A DNA stretch of 64,000 nt. Origin: Acidobacteriota bacterium (GTDB lineage: Bacteria; Acidobacteriota; Blastocatellia; Pyrinomonadales; Pyrinomonadaceae). Location of the stretch: positions 62,001-126,000 of the forward strand of contig JAHBSJ010000008.1 in the NCBI GenBank assembly GCA_019639155.1, given 5' to 3'. The notes beneath the pieces are model-generated. The model was not told where the DNA came from. It was given only the letters and a program-made list of their open reading frames with translations, and did not search any database. This document shows positions 42,581-53,000 of the stretch, one piece after another (the stretch's first letter is position 1; each line of letters starts with the position of its first letter). A program made the position numbers and the translations under genes.

Positions 42581-43384
42581 ATGGAAACTGCGGTTGAGCA
42601 ATACAGGGTCGCGGCGGAGCCTTTTTATCTGCCGATCGGCAACGAGGTCGAGCTTTTTGAGGCGGCGTATGCGGCAAAGCTGCCGGCCTTGCTGAAAGGC
42701 CCGACGGGCTGCGGAAAGACGCGGTTTGTCGAATATATGGCGCATCGCCTGGCGCGGCCGCTGATCACCGTGGCATGTCACGAGGACCTTTCGGCGACGG
42801 ACCTTGTAGGGCGGTTCTTGCTTGAGGGCAACGAGACGGTCTGGCACGACGGGCCGCTGACGGCCGCGGTGCGTGCGGGTGCGATCTGCTATCTCGATGA
42901 GGTCGTTGAAGCCCGGAAAGATACCGTCGTTATCATTCATCCGCTGACCGATGACCGCCGACGCCTGCCCATCGAAAAACGCGGCACCGTGATAGAAGCA
43001 CCGCCGGAATTCATGCTGGTCGTTTCGTACAATCCCGGCTATCAGTCGATCCTAAAAGACCTGAAGCAATCGACGCGGCAGCGTTTCGTGGCGATGGAAT
43101 TTGACTATCCCGACGCCGAGGCAGAAACCAAGATCGTCGCGAAAGAAGGCGGCATCGACGAAGCGATGGCAGCGGACCTCGTAACCATCGGCCAAAAGGT
43201 GCGAAACCTACGCGGCCACGGCCTGGAAGAAGGCGTCTCCACGCGCCTGCTGATCTACGCCGCCCAAATGATCGCCAAAGGCATATCACCCATCGACGCC
43301 GCCGAGGTCGCCATCTGCTCGCCCATCACCGACGACCGCGACCTGCAACGCTCGATCCGCGAGATCGTAACGACGATCATTTAA
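42581..43384 (+). CDS. NorQ/CbbQ-family AAA+ ATPase
   Basis: The protein has 267 residues. Walker A (GPTGCGKT, 40-47), [19 protein letters not shown], Walker B AICYLDEV and [10 protein letters not shown], then [10 protein letters not shown] are family signatures. NorQ/CbbQ remodel nitric oxide reductase or Rubisco together with a VWA partner (NorD/CbbO). No VWA gene is found beside it; a toxin-antitoxin module begins just after its stop, within a 14-bp direct repeat copying its last codons. The substrate enzyme is unknown. Confidence 0.92.
   Translation: METAVEQYRVAAEPFYLPIGNEVELFEAAYAAKLPALLKGPTGCGKTRFVEYMAHRLARPLITVACHEDLSATDLVGRFLLEGNETVWHDGPLTAAVRAGAICYLDEVVEARKDTVVIIHPLTDDRRRLPIEKRGTVIEAPPEFMLVVSYNPGYQSILKDLKQSTRQRFVAMEFDYPDAEAETKIVAKEGGIDEAMAADLVTIGQKVRNLRGHGLEEGVSTRLLIYAAQMIAKGISPIDAAEVAICSPITDDRDLQRSIREIVTTII
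43370..43383 (+). repeat. 14-bp direct repeat, left copy
   Basis: ACGACGATCATTTA covers the last codons of the NorQ gene. Its twin is at 44097-44110. Together they bracket a 713-bp stretch carrying the VapBC-like module. Confidence 0.8.
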
Positions 43385-43427
43385 AAATCTGTGCAGATCG
43401 AATAAATCCGTGTATTCTAATGACGGT

Positions 43428-43679
43428 ATGACCAATGAAGAGCTGATCAAAGAAATTCCTAATTTGCCGAAAGAGGTGAGACTTCGGATTGAAAAGATCG
43501 TCGCTGCTTTTCGTGAAAGATCGAATAAGCCTTCTGAGGATCGATCGAAAAGGACGCCGTTGCAGGACGAACCATTTGTTGGAATGTGGGCCGATCGCGA
43601 AGACATGAAAGACCCGGTCGAGTGGGTACGCAATATTCGTAGGACGCAGTGGGATCGAAGCCACCGATGGAAAGAATAA
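43428..43679 (+). CDS. Putative antitoxin upstream of VapC
   Basis: The protein has 83 residues. It is helical and charged (MTNEELIKEIPNLPKEVRLRIEKIVAAFRER), then ends DMKDPVEWVRNIRRTQWDR. I do not recognise a DNA-binding fold, but its 3' end overlaps the VapC start by 13 nt and the spacing is typical of toxin-antitoxin operons. The ATG at 43428 gives the family-like start. Function is inferred from the neighbour. Confidence 0.72.
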   Translation: MTNEELIKEIPNLPKEVRLRIEKIVAAFRERSNKPSEDRSKRTPLQDEPFVGMWADREDMKDPVEWVRNIRRTQWDRSHRWKE

Positions 43680-44053
43680 TCGTAGATTCAGATATTCTGA
43701 TATTGGTGTCGAGAAATGACCCAACAGCGATCTCTTTCCTCGACGATCTTGAGCAGTCTCATATTGTAGCCATTAGCGTCGTCACGGCGATCGAGTTGGT
43801 GATCGGCAGTCTTAACAGATCAGATCAGGCAGCCATTACAAAGTTCCTACGACGTTATCAGCATATTCACATCGGCGAAGATATTTCTGAATCAGCCCTT
43901 AGACTTGTCGAGCGTTACAGTTTAAGCCACGGATTGTTGATGGCGGACGCCTTAATTGCGGCGACTGCGATGGAAAACGACCTAGAACTCATAACGAGGA
44001 ACAAAAAAGATTTCCGATTCATCGATGGTCTGCGGTTGGTCGATTACCCTTGA
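43667..44053 (+). CDS. VapC-type PIN-domain ribonuclease toxin
   Basis: The protein has 128 residues. Acidic residues of the PIN active site are visible: Asp7 (IIVDSDIL), Glu (TAIELVIG), Asp (LMADALIAATA) and a late Asp (LITRNKKDF). PIN toxins cleave RNA, often tRNA. The ATG at 43667 lies inside the antitoxin gene. Genes of this type are common passengers of mobile DNA, consistent with the flanking direct repeats. Confidence 0.93.
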   Translation: MERIIVDSDILILVSRNDPTAISFLDDLEQSHIVAISVVTAIELVIGSLNRSDQAAITKFLRRYQHIHIGEDISESALRLVERYSLSHGLLMADALIAATAMENDLELITRNKKDFRFIDGLRLVDYP

Positions 44054-44096
44054 TCGAAAGCTGCGAACAATTCAACTCTATCAACTCCGAGGCGTG

Positions 44097-44110
44097 ACGA
44101 CGATCATTTA
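44097..44110 (+). repeat. 14-bp direct repeat, right copy
   Basis: Identical to 43370-43383, followed here by GGGC. No gene ends here, so this copy looks like the duplicate. The 44054-44143 spacer is otherwise empty. Confidence 0.8.
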
Positions 44111-44143
44111 GGGCTTAAAATCGTGGTAAAATAGAGTTGAAAT

Positions 44144-44404
44144 ATGCGTGAAACGACTGCAATCTTCAAAGACGGGCGTACGATCACTACAAGACTTTCA
44201 AAATTCGGTGAACGGCCTGATCGCGAATTTGATATTCAGTTCTGGCAGGGACTGAGTTCGGAAGCTCGCGCCAATACCGTTTGGGAGATGGTCGTAGATT
44301 ACTGGACGATGAAAGGTAAGACGGAGGATGAACTCAGACTTCAAAGATCTGTTGAGAGCGTTCAACGGGGCGGGCGTTGCACACAAAATGAACCTGATAA
44401 ATAA
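44144..44404 (+). CDS. Small partner of a degraded nucleotidyltransferase
   Basis: The protein has 86 residues. FDIQFWQGLSSEARANTVWEMVVDYW and TEDELRLQRSVESVQR match the small proteins encoded just before AbiEii/DUF6036-like nucleotidyltransferases. The C-terminal GRCTQNEPDK is atypical and overlaps the remnant of the partner gene, so the tail may be altered. It is probably without a functional partner now. Confidence 0.62.
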   Translation: MRETTAIFKDGRTITTRLSKFGERPDREFDIQFWQGLSSEARANTVWEMVVDYWTMKGKTEDELRLQRSVESVQRGGRCTQNEPDK

Positions 44405-44441
44405 ACAGCATGTTCTCGATAAAAAAGAGAAGTACGAATGA
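44328..44441 (+). pseudogene. Nucleotidyltransferase remnant
   Basis: In a frame overlapping the previous gene, MNSDFKDLLRAFNGAGV is the usual N-terminus of a DUF6036-like nucleotidyltransferase. It should continue into VGGYAVM and a DxD motif, but instead jumps to HKMNLINKQHVLDKKEKYE and stops after 37 residues. The NTase core is deleted. GGAGG directly precedes the ATG. An intact relative lies at 16803-17261. Confidence 0.6.
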
Positions 44442-44488
44442 TCGTAGTGTGATCTAGACTCGAGATCCGTAATTCGAGTTTTAAGAGT

Positions 44489-45064
44489 ATGGATAGCCGC
44501 CAACCTATTTCAAAAGGCCTACTATGTGTATATGGGTTTGTTCTGCTCCTTTGTGCTCAAACAAACTTAGTTGGGCAAAACACTAGATTTGATGATCTTC
44601 GTGAAAGGGCAAGGAAGAATGACGTGGAGGCACAGAACGAACTTGGCATTGCTTACTTTGAGGGTACGGGCGTGAAGCGAAATCATCAGCGAGCTGTTTA
44701 TTGGTTCAGAAGAAGCTCGGAGCTTGGATACGCCATCGGGACGTGCAACCTAGCGCTACACTATTTTCGCGGTTGGGGCGTACCTAAGGATAAGACACTT
44801 GGCCTCAAGTATGTTTTCGCCGCGAATGCCTTGGATGGTTTGAAATGCCACCCGTCTGACTTCATTGAGCTTTCGAAGCCGACTGAATGTCAATTGAAGA
44901 TAGCATGGGATGCAGCCGTGGTCTGGCTACGAGCACGTTCAAGCCTCAAAAACAATTTTGGCGGAAGACCTTGGATGGATGAGAATGGCGATTATCCCAT
45001 CAATTTAAGGGAAGGAAGTCCAGCTACAAAATTCCCAATCACAATTAAGAAGAAATGTTATTAG
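44489..45064 (+). CDS. Secreted Sel1-repeat protein
   Basis: The protein has 191 residues. A signal peptide (GLLCVYGFVLLLCAQTNLVGQ) precedes two Sel1-type TPR repeats (NDVEAQNELGIAYFEGTGVKRNHQRAVYWFRRSSELGYA and TCNLALHYFRGWGVPKDKTLGLKYVFAANA). Sel1 repeats mediate protein contacts. The last 60 residues are not recognised. No ribosome site is obvious before the ATG at 44489. Confidence 0.85.
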   Translation: MDSRQPISKGLLCVYGFVLLLCAQTNLVGQNTRFDDLRERARKNDVEAQNELGIAYFEGTGVKRNHQRAVYWFRRSSELGYAIGTCNLALHYFRGWGVPKDKTLGLKYVFAANALDGLKCHPSDFIELSKPTECQLKIAWDAAVVWLRARSSLKNNFGGRPWMDENGDYPINLREGSPATKFPITIKKKCY

Positions 45065-45272
45065 ATGTAGTTTCTATGCGAGTTTGATCATGCGTACGAA
45101 GTTTATTCTGGTCGTCCGCGATAGTGTGTCGCAATTGCACAAAACCTATGCCTTCCGCATTTTCATTGAACCGAACAAAGATCTCGCAGAAATTGTGCCG
45201 ACGTATGCGCGTTTACTACGTCGATATTGATATTTGTTCAGCACAACACAAAGCCTTTATAATCAACCGAAA

Positions 45273-46631
45273 ATGAACAATACAACAAGGCGCGAGTTTT
45301 TGCAGATCATCGGTACGGCTGCGGCCGGTGCGGTTTTGGCACCGAGCGTTTTTTCGCAGCGGCGGGCGAGGACGTGTGTGATCGTCGGGTCGGGGCTGGC
45401 GGGGCTTTCGGCGGCGTTGCGGCTGAAGAGTAAAGGCTGGAACGTGACGGTGCTTGAGGCGCGCAGCCGCATCGGCGGGCGTGTGTTTTCGCACGTCATG
45501 CCGAACAGCGACGGGCTGATATGCGAGCTCGGTGCGGAATGGGTCGGCGAGAGCCACGAACGCATCATCGAGCTTTGCAAGGAATTCAACATACCGCTGC
45601 AAAAGCATCAGTTCGAGGATCATCTGCTTAGGAACGGCAAGCATTCGCGGCCCGGTGCGTGGGATCTGTCGCCGCAGGCAAAGGCCGCTTTTGAAAAGAT
45701 GATCGCCGGCTATGAAAAGCTGACCGCCGCACAAAAACGCCGCTTGGACAGCAAGGACTGGTGGACGCATCTGGCGGATATCGGCTTTACACGCGACGAT
45801 CTGCTGCTTCGCGACCTGGCGGACAGCACCGATTTTGGCGAATCGATACGCCACGTCTCAGCATATTCGGCTCTGGCGGAATATGCCGAATCCAGCCCGA
45901 AGAATGAGATGGACTATAAGATGACCGGCGGGAATTCACGGCTCGTTGACGAATTCGTCCGACGCATCGGTGCTGAGAATATCAGAACGGGAATGAAGGT
46001 CTCGGAGATAAATCAGCGCGCGGGCATCGTAACTGTAAAGGCGGGCGACGAGAGTTTTCGTGCGGACGCCTGCATTTGCACGGCACCGATCGCTTCATTG
46101 CGAAAGATCAAATTCAACCCGCCGATGCCCGCCGTGCAGCGGGACGCGGCCGAAAAGCTGACCTACGCACGCATCATAAAAAATTCCGTGCTTTACGAGA
46201 ACCGATTTTGGAAAGACGACGATTTTTCGATGGTAACGGACACGACATCGCACTATTATTTCCATTCCACGCAGAAACAGGCAGGCACGATGGGAATTTT
46301 AACTGCGTACGCTATCGGTGAAAAGGCGGACGTGCTTGCATCGCAGGACGACGCACGGCGAATGAACGTGATCACACGCGACCTTGTTGATTTCGACCCG
46401 AATGCGCCGCGGCTGGCAAAGGGCATCGCGTCATACGCCTGGCAGCGTGACGAATACACAGAGGGAGCTTACGCTCTCTATCGTCCGGGGCAGTGGTTCG
46501 GCATCCGCCCGATACTTCAGCGTCCGCACGGCAAAGTTCTATTCGCCGGCGAACATCTCGCCGACTGGCAGGGCTTTATGGAAGGAGCCATAAACACCGG
46601 CGAAGACGCCGCCGACAGCCTTATAAAATAG
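45273..46631 (+). CDS. Flavin-dependent amine oxidase, Tat-exported
   Basis: The protein has 452 residues. A Tat signal (TRREFLQIIGTAAAGAVL) is followed by the FAD dinucleotide motif VIVGSGLAGLSAALRLKSKG and VLEARSRIGGR, a substrate cap domain, and the C-terminal LFAGEHLADWQGFMEGAINTGEDAA. Such enzymes oxidise amines or amino acids in the periplasm, giving hydrogen peroxide and aldehyde. The ATG at 45273 begins the Tat motif. The next genes are TonB-dependent receptors, unrelated as far as can be seen. Confidence 0.92.
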   Translation: MNNTTRREFLQIIGTAAAGAVLAPSVFSQRRARTCVIVGSGLAGLSAALRLKSKGWNVTVLEARSRIGGRVFSHVMPNSDGLICELGAEWVGESHERIIELCKEFNIPLQKHQFEDHLLRNGKHSRPGAWDLSPQAKAAFEKMIAGYEKLTAAQKRRLDSKDWWTHLADIGFTRDDLLLRDLADSTDFGESIRHVSAYSALAEYAESSPKNEMDYKMTGGNSRLVDEFVRRIGAENIRTGMKVSEINQRAGIVTVKAGDESFRADACICTAPIASLRKIKFNPPMPAVQRDAAEKLTYARIIKNSVLYENRFWKDDDFSMVTDTTSHYYFHSTQKQAGTMGILTAYAIGEKADVLASQDDARRMNVITRDLVDFDPNAPRLAKGIASYAWQRDEYTEGAYALYRPGQWFGIRPILQRPHGKVLFAGEHLADWQGFMEGAINTGEDAADSLIK

Positions 46632-46650
46632 ACACTTGCAGATCCCGATT

Positions 46651-46686
46651 CGGCTCTTGTCTCGAATATGAGGCGAGGGCCGTTTT
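46651..46686 (+). terminator. Terminator after the amine oxidase gene
   Basis: CGGCTCTTGTCTC (46651-46663) pairs with GAGGCGAGGGCCG (46670-46682), 13 pairs including wobbles, and is followed by TTTT. Confidence 0.65.
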
Positions 46687-46864
46687 CGATTTAACAAACA
46701 CTTAACATCGCATTCACACGCCGTTAACTTTCCTGAAATAGCTTCTAACATTGCTGCACATTTTTCGAAACAGATAGACAAGATCATAGGCGTTCTGATA
46801 AGGCAACGTGCATATTCCGCCGGGAGGCCAAGACGCGCTAACAACATTTCAGGAGCTACTATTA

Positions 46865-49846
46865 ATGTATTCAAAACAAAGAACCTACGGTATCGTTGCG
46901 ATCATCCTTCTTGCGGTCTTTGCGCTTCCTTTCGGCGTTTCCGCTCAGTCTGATGCCGGAAGTGCCGGGATCGAAGGTGTAGTGAGAGATCAGGCGGGAG
47001 CGGTCATACGAGGGGCTACAGTTGTCATCAGGAATCGCGATACCAATCTGGAACGGACCGTTACCACGAATCAGAACGGGCAGTTCTCGACCAGCGTTCT
47101 GCCTGTGGGAAGCTACATCGTCACGGCGAAAAGCAGCGGTTTTGCCGACACTCGGATCAATATCACCCTGACGGTCGGCGAAAGCACGCCCGTTGAGATC
47201 CTGATGTCGGTGGAAGGAACCACCGCTGTTGTGGACGTAACCGACAGCAGCGATACGCTCGAGACCGAGACGGCATCGGCGGGAACCACGATCGCACCGA
47301 GGCTGGTCGCGGACCTTCCGGTCCGTGGACGCAATTTCACAGAATTCGTCCAACTGACGCCAGCCGTAATTCAGGAAGGCGACCGTGGCGGACTCGTAAT
47401 TTCCGGCCAGCGTTCGATCAACTCGAACGTCGCGGTTGACGGCGCCGATTTCAACGACGCACTGCAGGGCAACCAACGCGGCGGCAACGAAGCCGTTTTC
47501 TTTTTCCCGCAGACGGCCGTTCGCGAATTTCAGGTCGTGCGTTCTGGTGCGACGGCCGAGGTCGGCCGCACCGGAGCCGGATTCGTTAACGCCGTTACGA
47601 AATCGGGGACGAACGAGATCAGCGGTGAGGCCTTCTTTTTCAATCGCAACAAACGGCTGACGTCGCCCGATGCATTCGGCCAGGAGCAGGACAACGCACA
47701 GAATCAGTTCGGCGGGTCCATCGGCGGTCCGATCGTTCGAAACAAGGTCTTCTACTTTTTCGGCCTCGAGCAGAACTTTTTACGTGTGCCGTTCTTTGTA
47801 AAATTCGACACCATTCCCGGACAGGTGGTTCCGGCGAACATTTTGGCCTATGAAGGGCCGGCCCGCGGGACGAACAACCCGACAGCGACGTTCACACGCA
47901 TCGATTGGGCACTGAATCCGCGGCATTCACTGAACGTACAGCACACGTACACGCGTTTTCGCGGCGAGAATTTCAACTTTGAGAACCCGCGTCAGAATGT
48001 AGCGGTCGAGGGCAACTACACCAGAAAGAACACAAGCAACGGCATCAAATCGGGTCTGGTTTCGGTGATAAACCCGAACCTGATCAATGAATTTCGGTTT
48101 CAGGTCGCGACGGACAAACGCCTCGAAGATCCGAATACGAATATAGGCCAGGCCGTGATCGCGAACTTTGGCACGCTTGGCGGCGACCGGTCAAGGCCGC
48201 GAAGATTTGAGACCGTCAGAACACAGCTGTCCGACAATATCAGTTACGACACCGGCCGAAACAAGATGCGTTTCGGTGTGGATATAAACATAAACCAGGT
48301 GCGGCAGCAGCGGGAATCGAACACACAGCCGCGATTCGATTTCGAAAGCCGTACGGTCAGCGGCAATCTGATATCTACATCGCTCGACAACTACCTTAAT
48401 GGCCGGCCGCGACGATTCCGGCAGACATTTGCTTCGAGCGATCCGAACGATCTCATATACCGCGGTACCGTCAAAGAGTTCGCGTTGTTCTTTCAGGATC
48501 GTGTAAAGGTCAGCAGTTCGCTGAACATAAACTTCGGACTTCGCTGGGAAGCACAGATCAATCCGCAGCCCAAGAAGCCGAACCTCGCGATCCCGCAAAC
48601 AGCACGCATTCCCAACGACGTCTCGCAATGGCAGCCGCGTGCGGGCCTGACGTATGATGTCGGCAATCGCGGTACGACCGTGATACGCCTATCAGCGGGC
48701 ATTTTCGCAGCTCGAACGCCGGCAAATCTTTTCCAGCGTGTATCGACGAACAACGGGCTCACGGTTAGCGAGGTCGAGATCGCAGAAACTACGGCATGCC
48801 GCAACTCAACCGTGGTCAACCTCGCCAACTGCAATCTACGCGGTCCCAATGCGATCGTTACATATCCGAATGGCCTGGTGACGCTGCCTACCAATTTCAT
48901 TGTAAAGCCGCGAGTATTCGGCTTTGACCCGAATTTCAGGAACCCGAGGTCATTCCAGGCTTCGGCAACGGTCGAGCAGCGTATCGGCTCAGACCTCGTT
49001 CTGACCGTCGGCTTCATCAGGCAGTCCACGTGGAACCTGCAGCGAAGGGTCGACCGCAACCTGTTCCCGCCGACACTGCAGGCAAGCGGATTTCCGATAT
49101 TCTCGACAACGCGTCCGAATACTGCGATAAATCAGCTTGAGATCAACGAATCGTCTGCACATTCCGATTACAATGCGTTGACGGTGTCGCTGCGTCGGCG
49201 TTTCGCGAAACGTTATCAGTTCGAAACGAACTACACCTGGGCGAGGAACCGCGACGATGATTCGAATGAGAGGAACTTCTCGCGTCAGCCCACACTCAAT
49301 CCTTTCAATCTGAAGCTCGAAGCAGGCCCGTCAAAACAGGACGTTCGCCACAACCTGAATGTAAGCGGGCTCGTCGATCTGGGCCGCGGATTCACGCTCA
49401 GCGGCATCATCGTTACGCGTACCGGTTTCCCGTACACGGCGGTCATTCAGGATGGTGAGGATTACAGCAACGACCTGAACGATGCCAACGATCGTGCGGT
49501 AGTCAACGGGGTCGTATCAGGCCGCAATGCGTTCCGGCAGCCTAATTTCTTCAATCTTGATGTTCGGCTTCTGAAGGCATTCAGGCTTGGCGAAAACAAG
49601 CAGCTCGACATTTCTGCTGAGGTGTTCAACGTCACCCGCAATACCAACAAGGGCTTCGGCGTGGATGCGATCAGCAATTTCTGTACGGGAACGCCGTCGC
49701 TTGCGAACCCGTCCAATCCGCTGAACATCACGTGTCCGACCGGGCTTTTCCCGTCGGTACTCGCCGATGTGCCGTACTCGGCACCGTCAACTGCAAGATT
49801 CGGCGGTCCGCGGCAGGTCCAACTCGGGGCACGATTCCGCTTCTAG
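46865..49846 (+). CDS. TonB-dependent receptor-like outer-membrane protein (Oar-like)
   Basis: The protein has 993 residues. After a signal peptide (to about residue 28, FGVSAQ) comes a carboxypeptidase-regulatory-like domain (GIEGVVRDQAGAVIRGATVVIRN), then a plug-like domain (VRGRNFTEFVQLTPAV; VQRSG replaced by QVVRSGATAEVGR) and a long beta-barrel with many aromatic strands, ending ARFRF. These proteins import large substrates across the outer membrane. The ATG at 46865 follows GGAG by 9 nt. Its 3' flank is a clean terminator. Substrate unknown. Confidence 0.9.
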   Translation: MYSKQRTYGIVAIILLAVFALPFGVSAQSDAGSAGIEGVVRDQAGAVIRGATVVIRNRDTNLERTVTTNQNGQFSTSVLPVGSYIVTAKSSGFADTRINITLTVGESTPVEILMSVEGTTAVVDVTDSSDTLETETASAGTTIAPRLVADLPVRGRNFTEFVQLTPAVIQEGDRGGLVISGQRSINSNVAVDGADFNDALQGNQRGGNEAVFFFPQTAVREFQVVRSGATAEVGRTGAGFVNAVTKSGTNEISGEAFFFNRNKRLTSPDAFGQEQDNAQNQFGGSIGGPIVRNKVFYFFGLEQNFLRVPFFVKFDTIPGQVVPANILAYEGPARGTNNPTATFTRIDWALNPRHSLNVQHTYTRFRGENFNFENPRQNVAVEGNYTRKNTSNGIKSGLVSVINPNLINEFRFQVATDKRLEDPNTNIGQAVIANFGTLGGDRSRPRRFETVRTQLSDNISYDTGRNKMRFGVDININQVRQQRESNTQPRFDFESRTVSGNLISTSLDNYLNGRPRRFRQTFASSDPNDLIYRGTVKEFALFFQDRVKVSSSLNINFGLRWEAQINPQPKKPNLAIPQTARIPNDVSQWQPRAGLTYDVGNRGTTVIRLSAGIFAARTPANLFQRVSTNNGLTVSEVEIAETTACRNSTVVNLANCNLRGPNAIVTYPNGLVTLPTNFIVKPRVFGFDPNFRNPRSFQASATVEQRIGSDLVLTVGFIRQSTWNLQRRVDRNLFPPTLQASGFPIFSTTRPNTAINQLEINESSAHSDYNALTVSLRRRFAKRYQFETNYTWARNRDDDSNERNFSRQPTLNPFNLKLEAGPSKQDVRHNLNVSGLVDLGRGFTLSGIIVTRTGFPYTAVIQDGEDYSNDLNDANDRAVVNGVVSGRNAFRQPNFFNLDVRLLKAFRLGENKQLDISAEVFNVTRNTNKGFGVDAISNFCTGTPSLANPSNPLNITCPTGLFPSVLADVPYSAPSTARFGGPRQVQLGARFRF

Positions 49847-49872
49847 TCAACAGACCTCTTTCATCTCCGCTC

Positions 49873-49906
49873 GCCCTGATATTCATCAGAATGTCAGGGC
49901 ATTTTT
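49873..49906 (+). terminator. Rho-independent terminator
   Basis: GCCCTGA (49873-49879) pairs with TCAGGGC (49894-49900), followed by ATTTTTCTC. It ends the first receptor transcript. Confidence 0.8.
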
Positions 49907-50087
49907 CTCTCCGAAACAATTCACATACTTTTATCAGCGATTTAACTTCTCATTAACCCGGCAGGCATATTCTCTCATTTGCTTTCAAGGAATCTTAGGG
50001 AGAACGAGCGTATCGGCCAGAAAAAAAGAGCTGATAACGTATGGCTCTAAACAGTTTAATATCAATAGTTTCCAAATAGGAGTAACC

Positions 50088-53000
50088 ATGAGATCGAGTA
50101 TCTTTTCATTGATCCTGGCATTCGCTGCAATTGCAATATTCACACCTGCGGCGCAAGCTCAGGCAACAGGCACATTGACCGGGACGGTCCGCGACGCGAA
50201 CGGTGCCGTCATACAGGGAGCGGCCGTTGCCGTACGCAATTCAGCAACAAATTTGATCCGTAATGTCGTGACCGACACCGACGGACGCTGGACTGTCAAC
50301 GTCCTGCCCGTCGGCATCTATTCAGTTTCCTATGAGAAGGAAGGCTTCAAAAAGGCCGTAAGCGGCAACATAGAGGTGGAAGCATCGGTAATTCGAACGG
50401 TTGACGTCACCATAGACGTCGGTATTTCCGATGTGTTCGTCGATGTGTTGGCGGAGCAGCCGCTCGTTCAGGCGGAATCGCCCGCAATTTCGCGGCAGAT
50501 CAGCGGTGAGCAGCTGATCAGGACGCCGACATCGACACGCAGCTTCACGGGCCTGCTTGGCTCCGAAGCCGGCGTGTCGTCGGAACTCGCACCCGTAGGT
50601 GTGAACGGCAGCGGCAATATCTCGCCGTCTGTGAACGGTACGCGAACGACATCGACCAGCCTGTTTTTCAACGGCGTGGATGCGACCAACATCACAAGCA
50701 ACGAGGGTTCGCTGAACGACAACATCTCGCCCGCACCCGAGACGCTGCAGGAAGTAAAGCTCCAGACATCGCTCTACGACGCATCGACTGGTCGTAGCGG
50801 CGGCGGCAATTTCCAGCTTGTCACTAAGTCGGGCGGCAATAACGTCAATGGCTCGGCCTATTATTATCTGCAAAACAAGCGGTTCAATTCGAACGAATTC
50901 TTTCTGCAGGAAAGCGGCAACGAAAAGCCGCAGGCTGACAGAACTGAATTCGGCTTTACTTTGGGCGGCCCCATAAAGAAGGACAGGGCTTTCTTTTTCG
51001 GCGGATATCAGTTCACTGACGCAAAAACCGGCCTCGTATCGACAGCACGTACACGAACCATTCTGCCGCTCGCGATGACAGTGCTCGGCACCGACCGTTC
51101 GAAAGCTGCGTTGGCCGCCGCGTTCAACCAATTCAATGGTTGTGCAGGAGCGAACTGTCTGACCGCGGCGGACATTTCGGATGTTGCATTCAGGATATTC
51201 AATCTTCGCAGCCCCGTGACCGGCGGTTTCTATCTGCCGACGCCGACGCTGTTTCGTCCACTGGGAATAGTCGATCAGACGGGAACAGGTTCGTTCCAGT
51301 TCGGCAATTTCCCGTCGATCGCAACACGTACCATCCAGCGAAATAATCCGCTTATCGAAGTGATATCGGTGGAGCCCTCATCCTTCCGGCAGCATCAGTT
51401 CACGACACGTCTGGACGGACAGATAACAGAGAAGAATAATCTTAGCGGAACGTTCTTCTTCTCAAATTTCCCGGGCCTGGATTCGTTCCCCGATCCAAGT
51501 TCGCTCGTTTCGCCGACCACGCTTCGCAAGAACGACCGGAACCGAACGCTCTCGATCGGTGACACGCATATCTTCTCGCAAAACGTGGTCAACGAAGTAA
51601 GGTTCGGATACTATTATCTGAACAATACACGCAGCCTGACCGAGGATTTCTCGACCGGTGATTTCACCAATGCGTTCATCGGCGTGACCAACCCGGCGTC
51701 AACCTTTGACAACAGCGTCGCAACGACGCGGCTTGGCCACTACATCGGCCGCAACAACATCGCAAATTTCTCGTTCGGCGGCCCGAATGACTCATTTAAC
51801 CGCCGCAAACAGACAACTTGGAGCATCAGCGACAACCTTAGCTGGACGGCAGGAAAACACAGCATCAAATTTGGTGGTGAATTCAAACAGCACCGTTACG
51901 ACACCGACCTGCCCGAAGAGCAAGCGACCGAGTTTGAGAAGTTCGATTCCTTCACGCAGCTATTGACCGGCAACGCGACCGAAGCTGACACACAGTACGG
52001 CATTACGGACAAGAGCTTTCGCTTCCGCGACCTCGGCTTCTACTTCACCGACAATTGGAAGGTCACACGAAAATTGACGGTGAACGCAGGTGTCCGATAC
52101 GAGCTGTTCATGTGGCCCGAGGAAAAGAACGGCCGCATCGGCAACTTTGACCTCAAGCCGTGGTTACCGTGTTTTGCTCCGACTGGCGGCACAAATGCAC
52201 TTTGCGACAACCCTTCTTCGGGATTCATCGTGCCGAAAAATGTCGCCAGCACCGGTAACGCCGTCGTTGACGGTGCCATCAACGCGACGCAGGTGGTCGA
52301 CAGCAAACATACGCTAAACGGACAGGACCTTAACAACATTGCTCCGCGTGTCGGTTTTGCATACGCATTCAATGATCGTGTGGTGGTTCGCGGCGGATTG
52401 GGAATGTTCTTTGACCGTCCGTCGGCCGCCTTCATCAACACGATATTTTCTAACTATCCGTTCCTTCGCGAGGTAGAGATAACGGTGCCGAGCGGCAACG
52501 TAAGCATTCCGACGGCATTTTCGGGTGTTCCGACGAACATCCCGCTAAATCAGTGGCTGCCGTTCCGTATTGTCCGTGCGACAGGCGTGAACGGGGCTTA
52601 CCAGATCCGCGATAACACGCCTGTATTCGTAGATTCGCGGGGTGTTCCGCAAAACGCTCCGGGCTTTACCTGCGATCCGCTGACAGGGAACGGATGTATT
52701 CGCGGCAACATTGCTGAGACATTTGAGTTTCGTGCAATCGACCGCGATCTGAAGACGCCTTATGTCCATCAATGGAACGTCGGCGTTCAATACGAATTCC
52801 TGAAGGACCTGATGTTCGAGGCACGCTACGTCGGCACCAAAGGCAAGAACCTGCTGATCGCAAGAGCACTTAATCAGGGCTTTGACCTGAACGACCCGAA
52901 TACGCCGGACCACATCTTCGAGCGGTTCAATCAGGCATATGTTGCCGCAGGCTCACCGAACGGCCCGCTGAATGCCGGTTCGACGGCCCGTGCACGAGGG

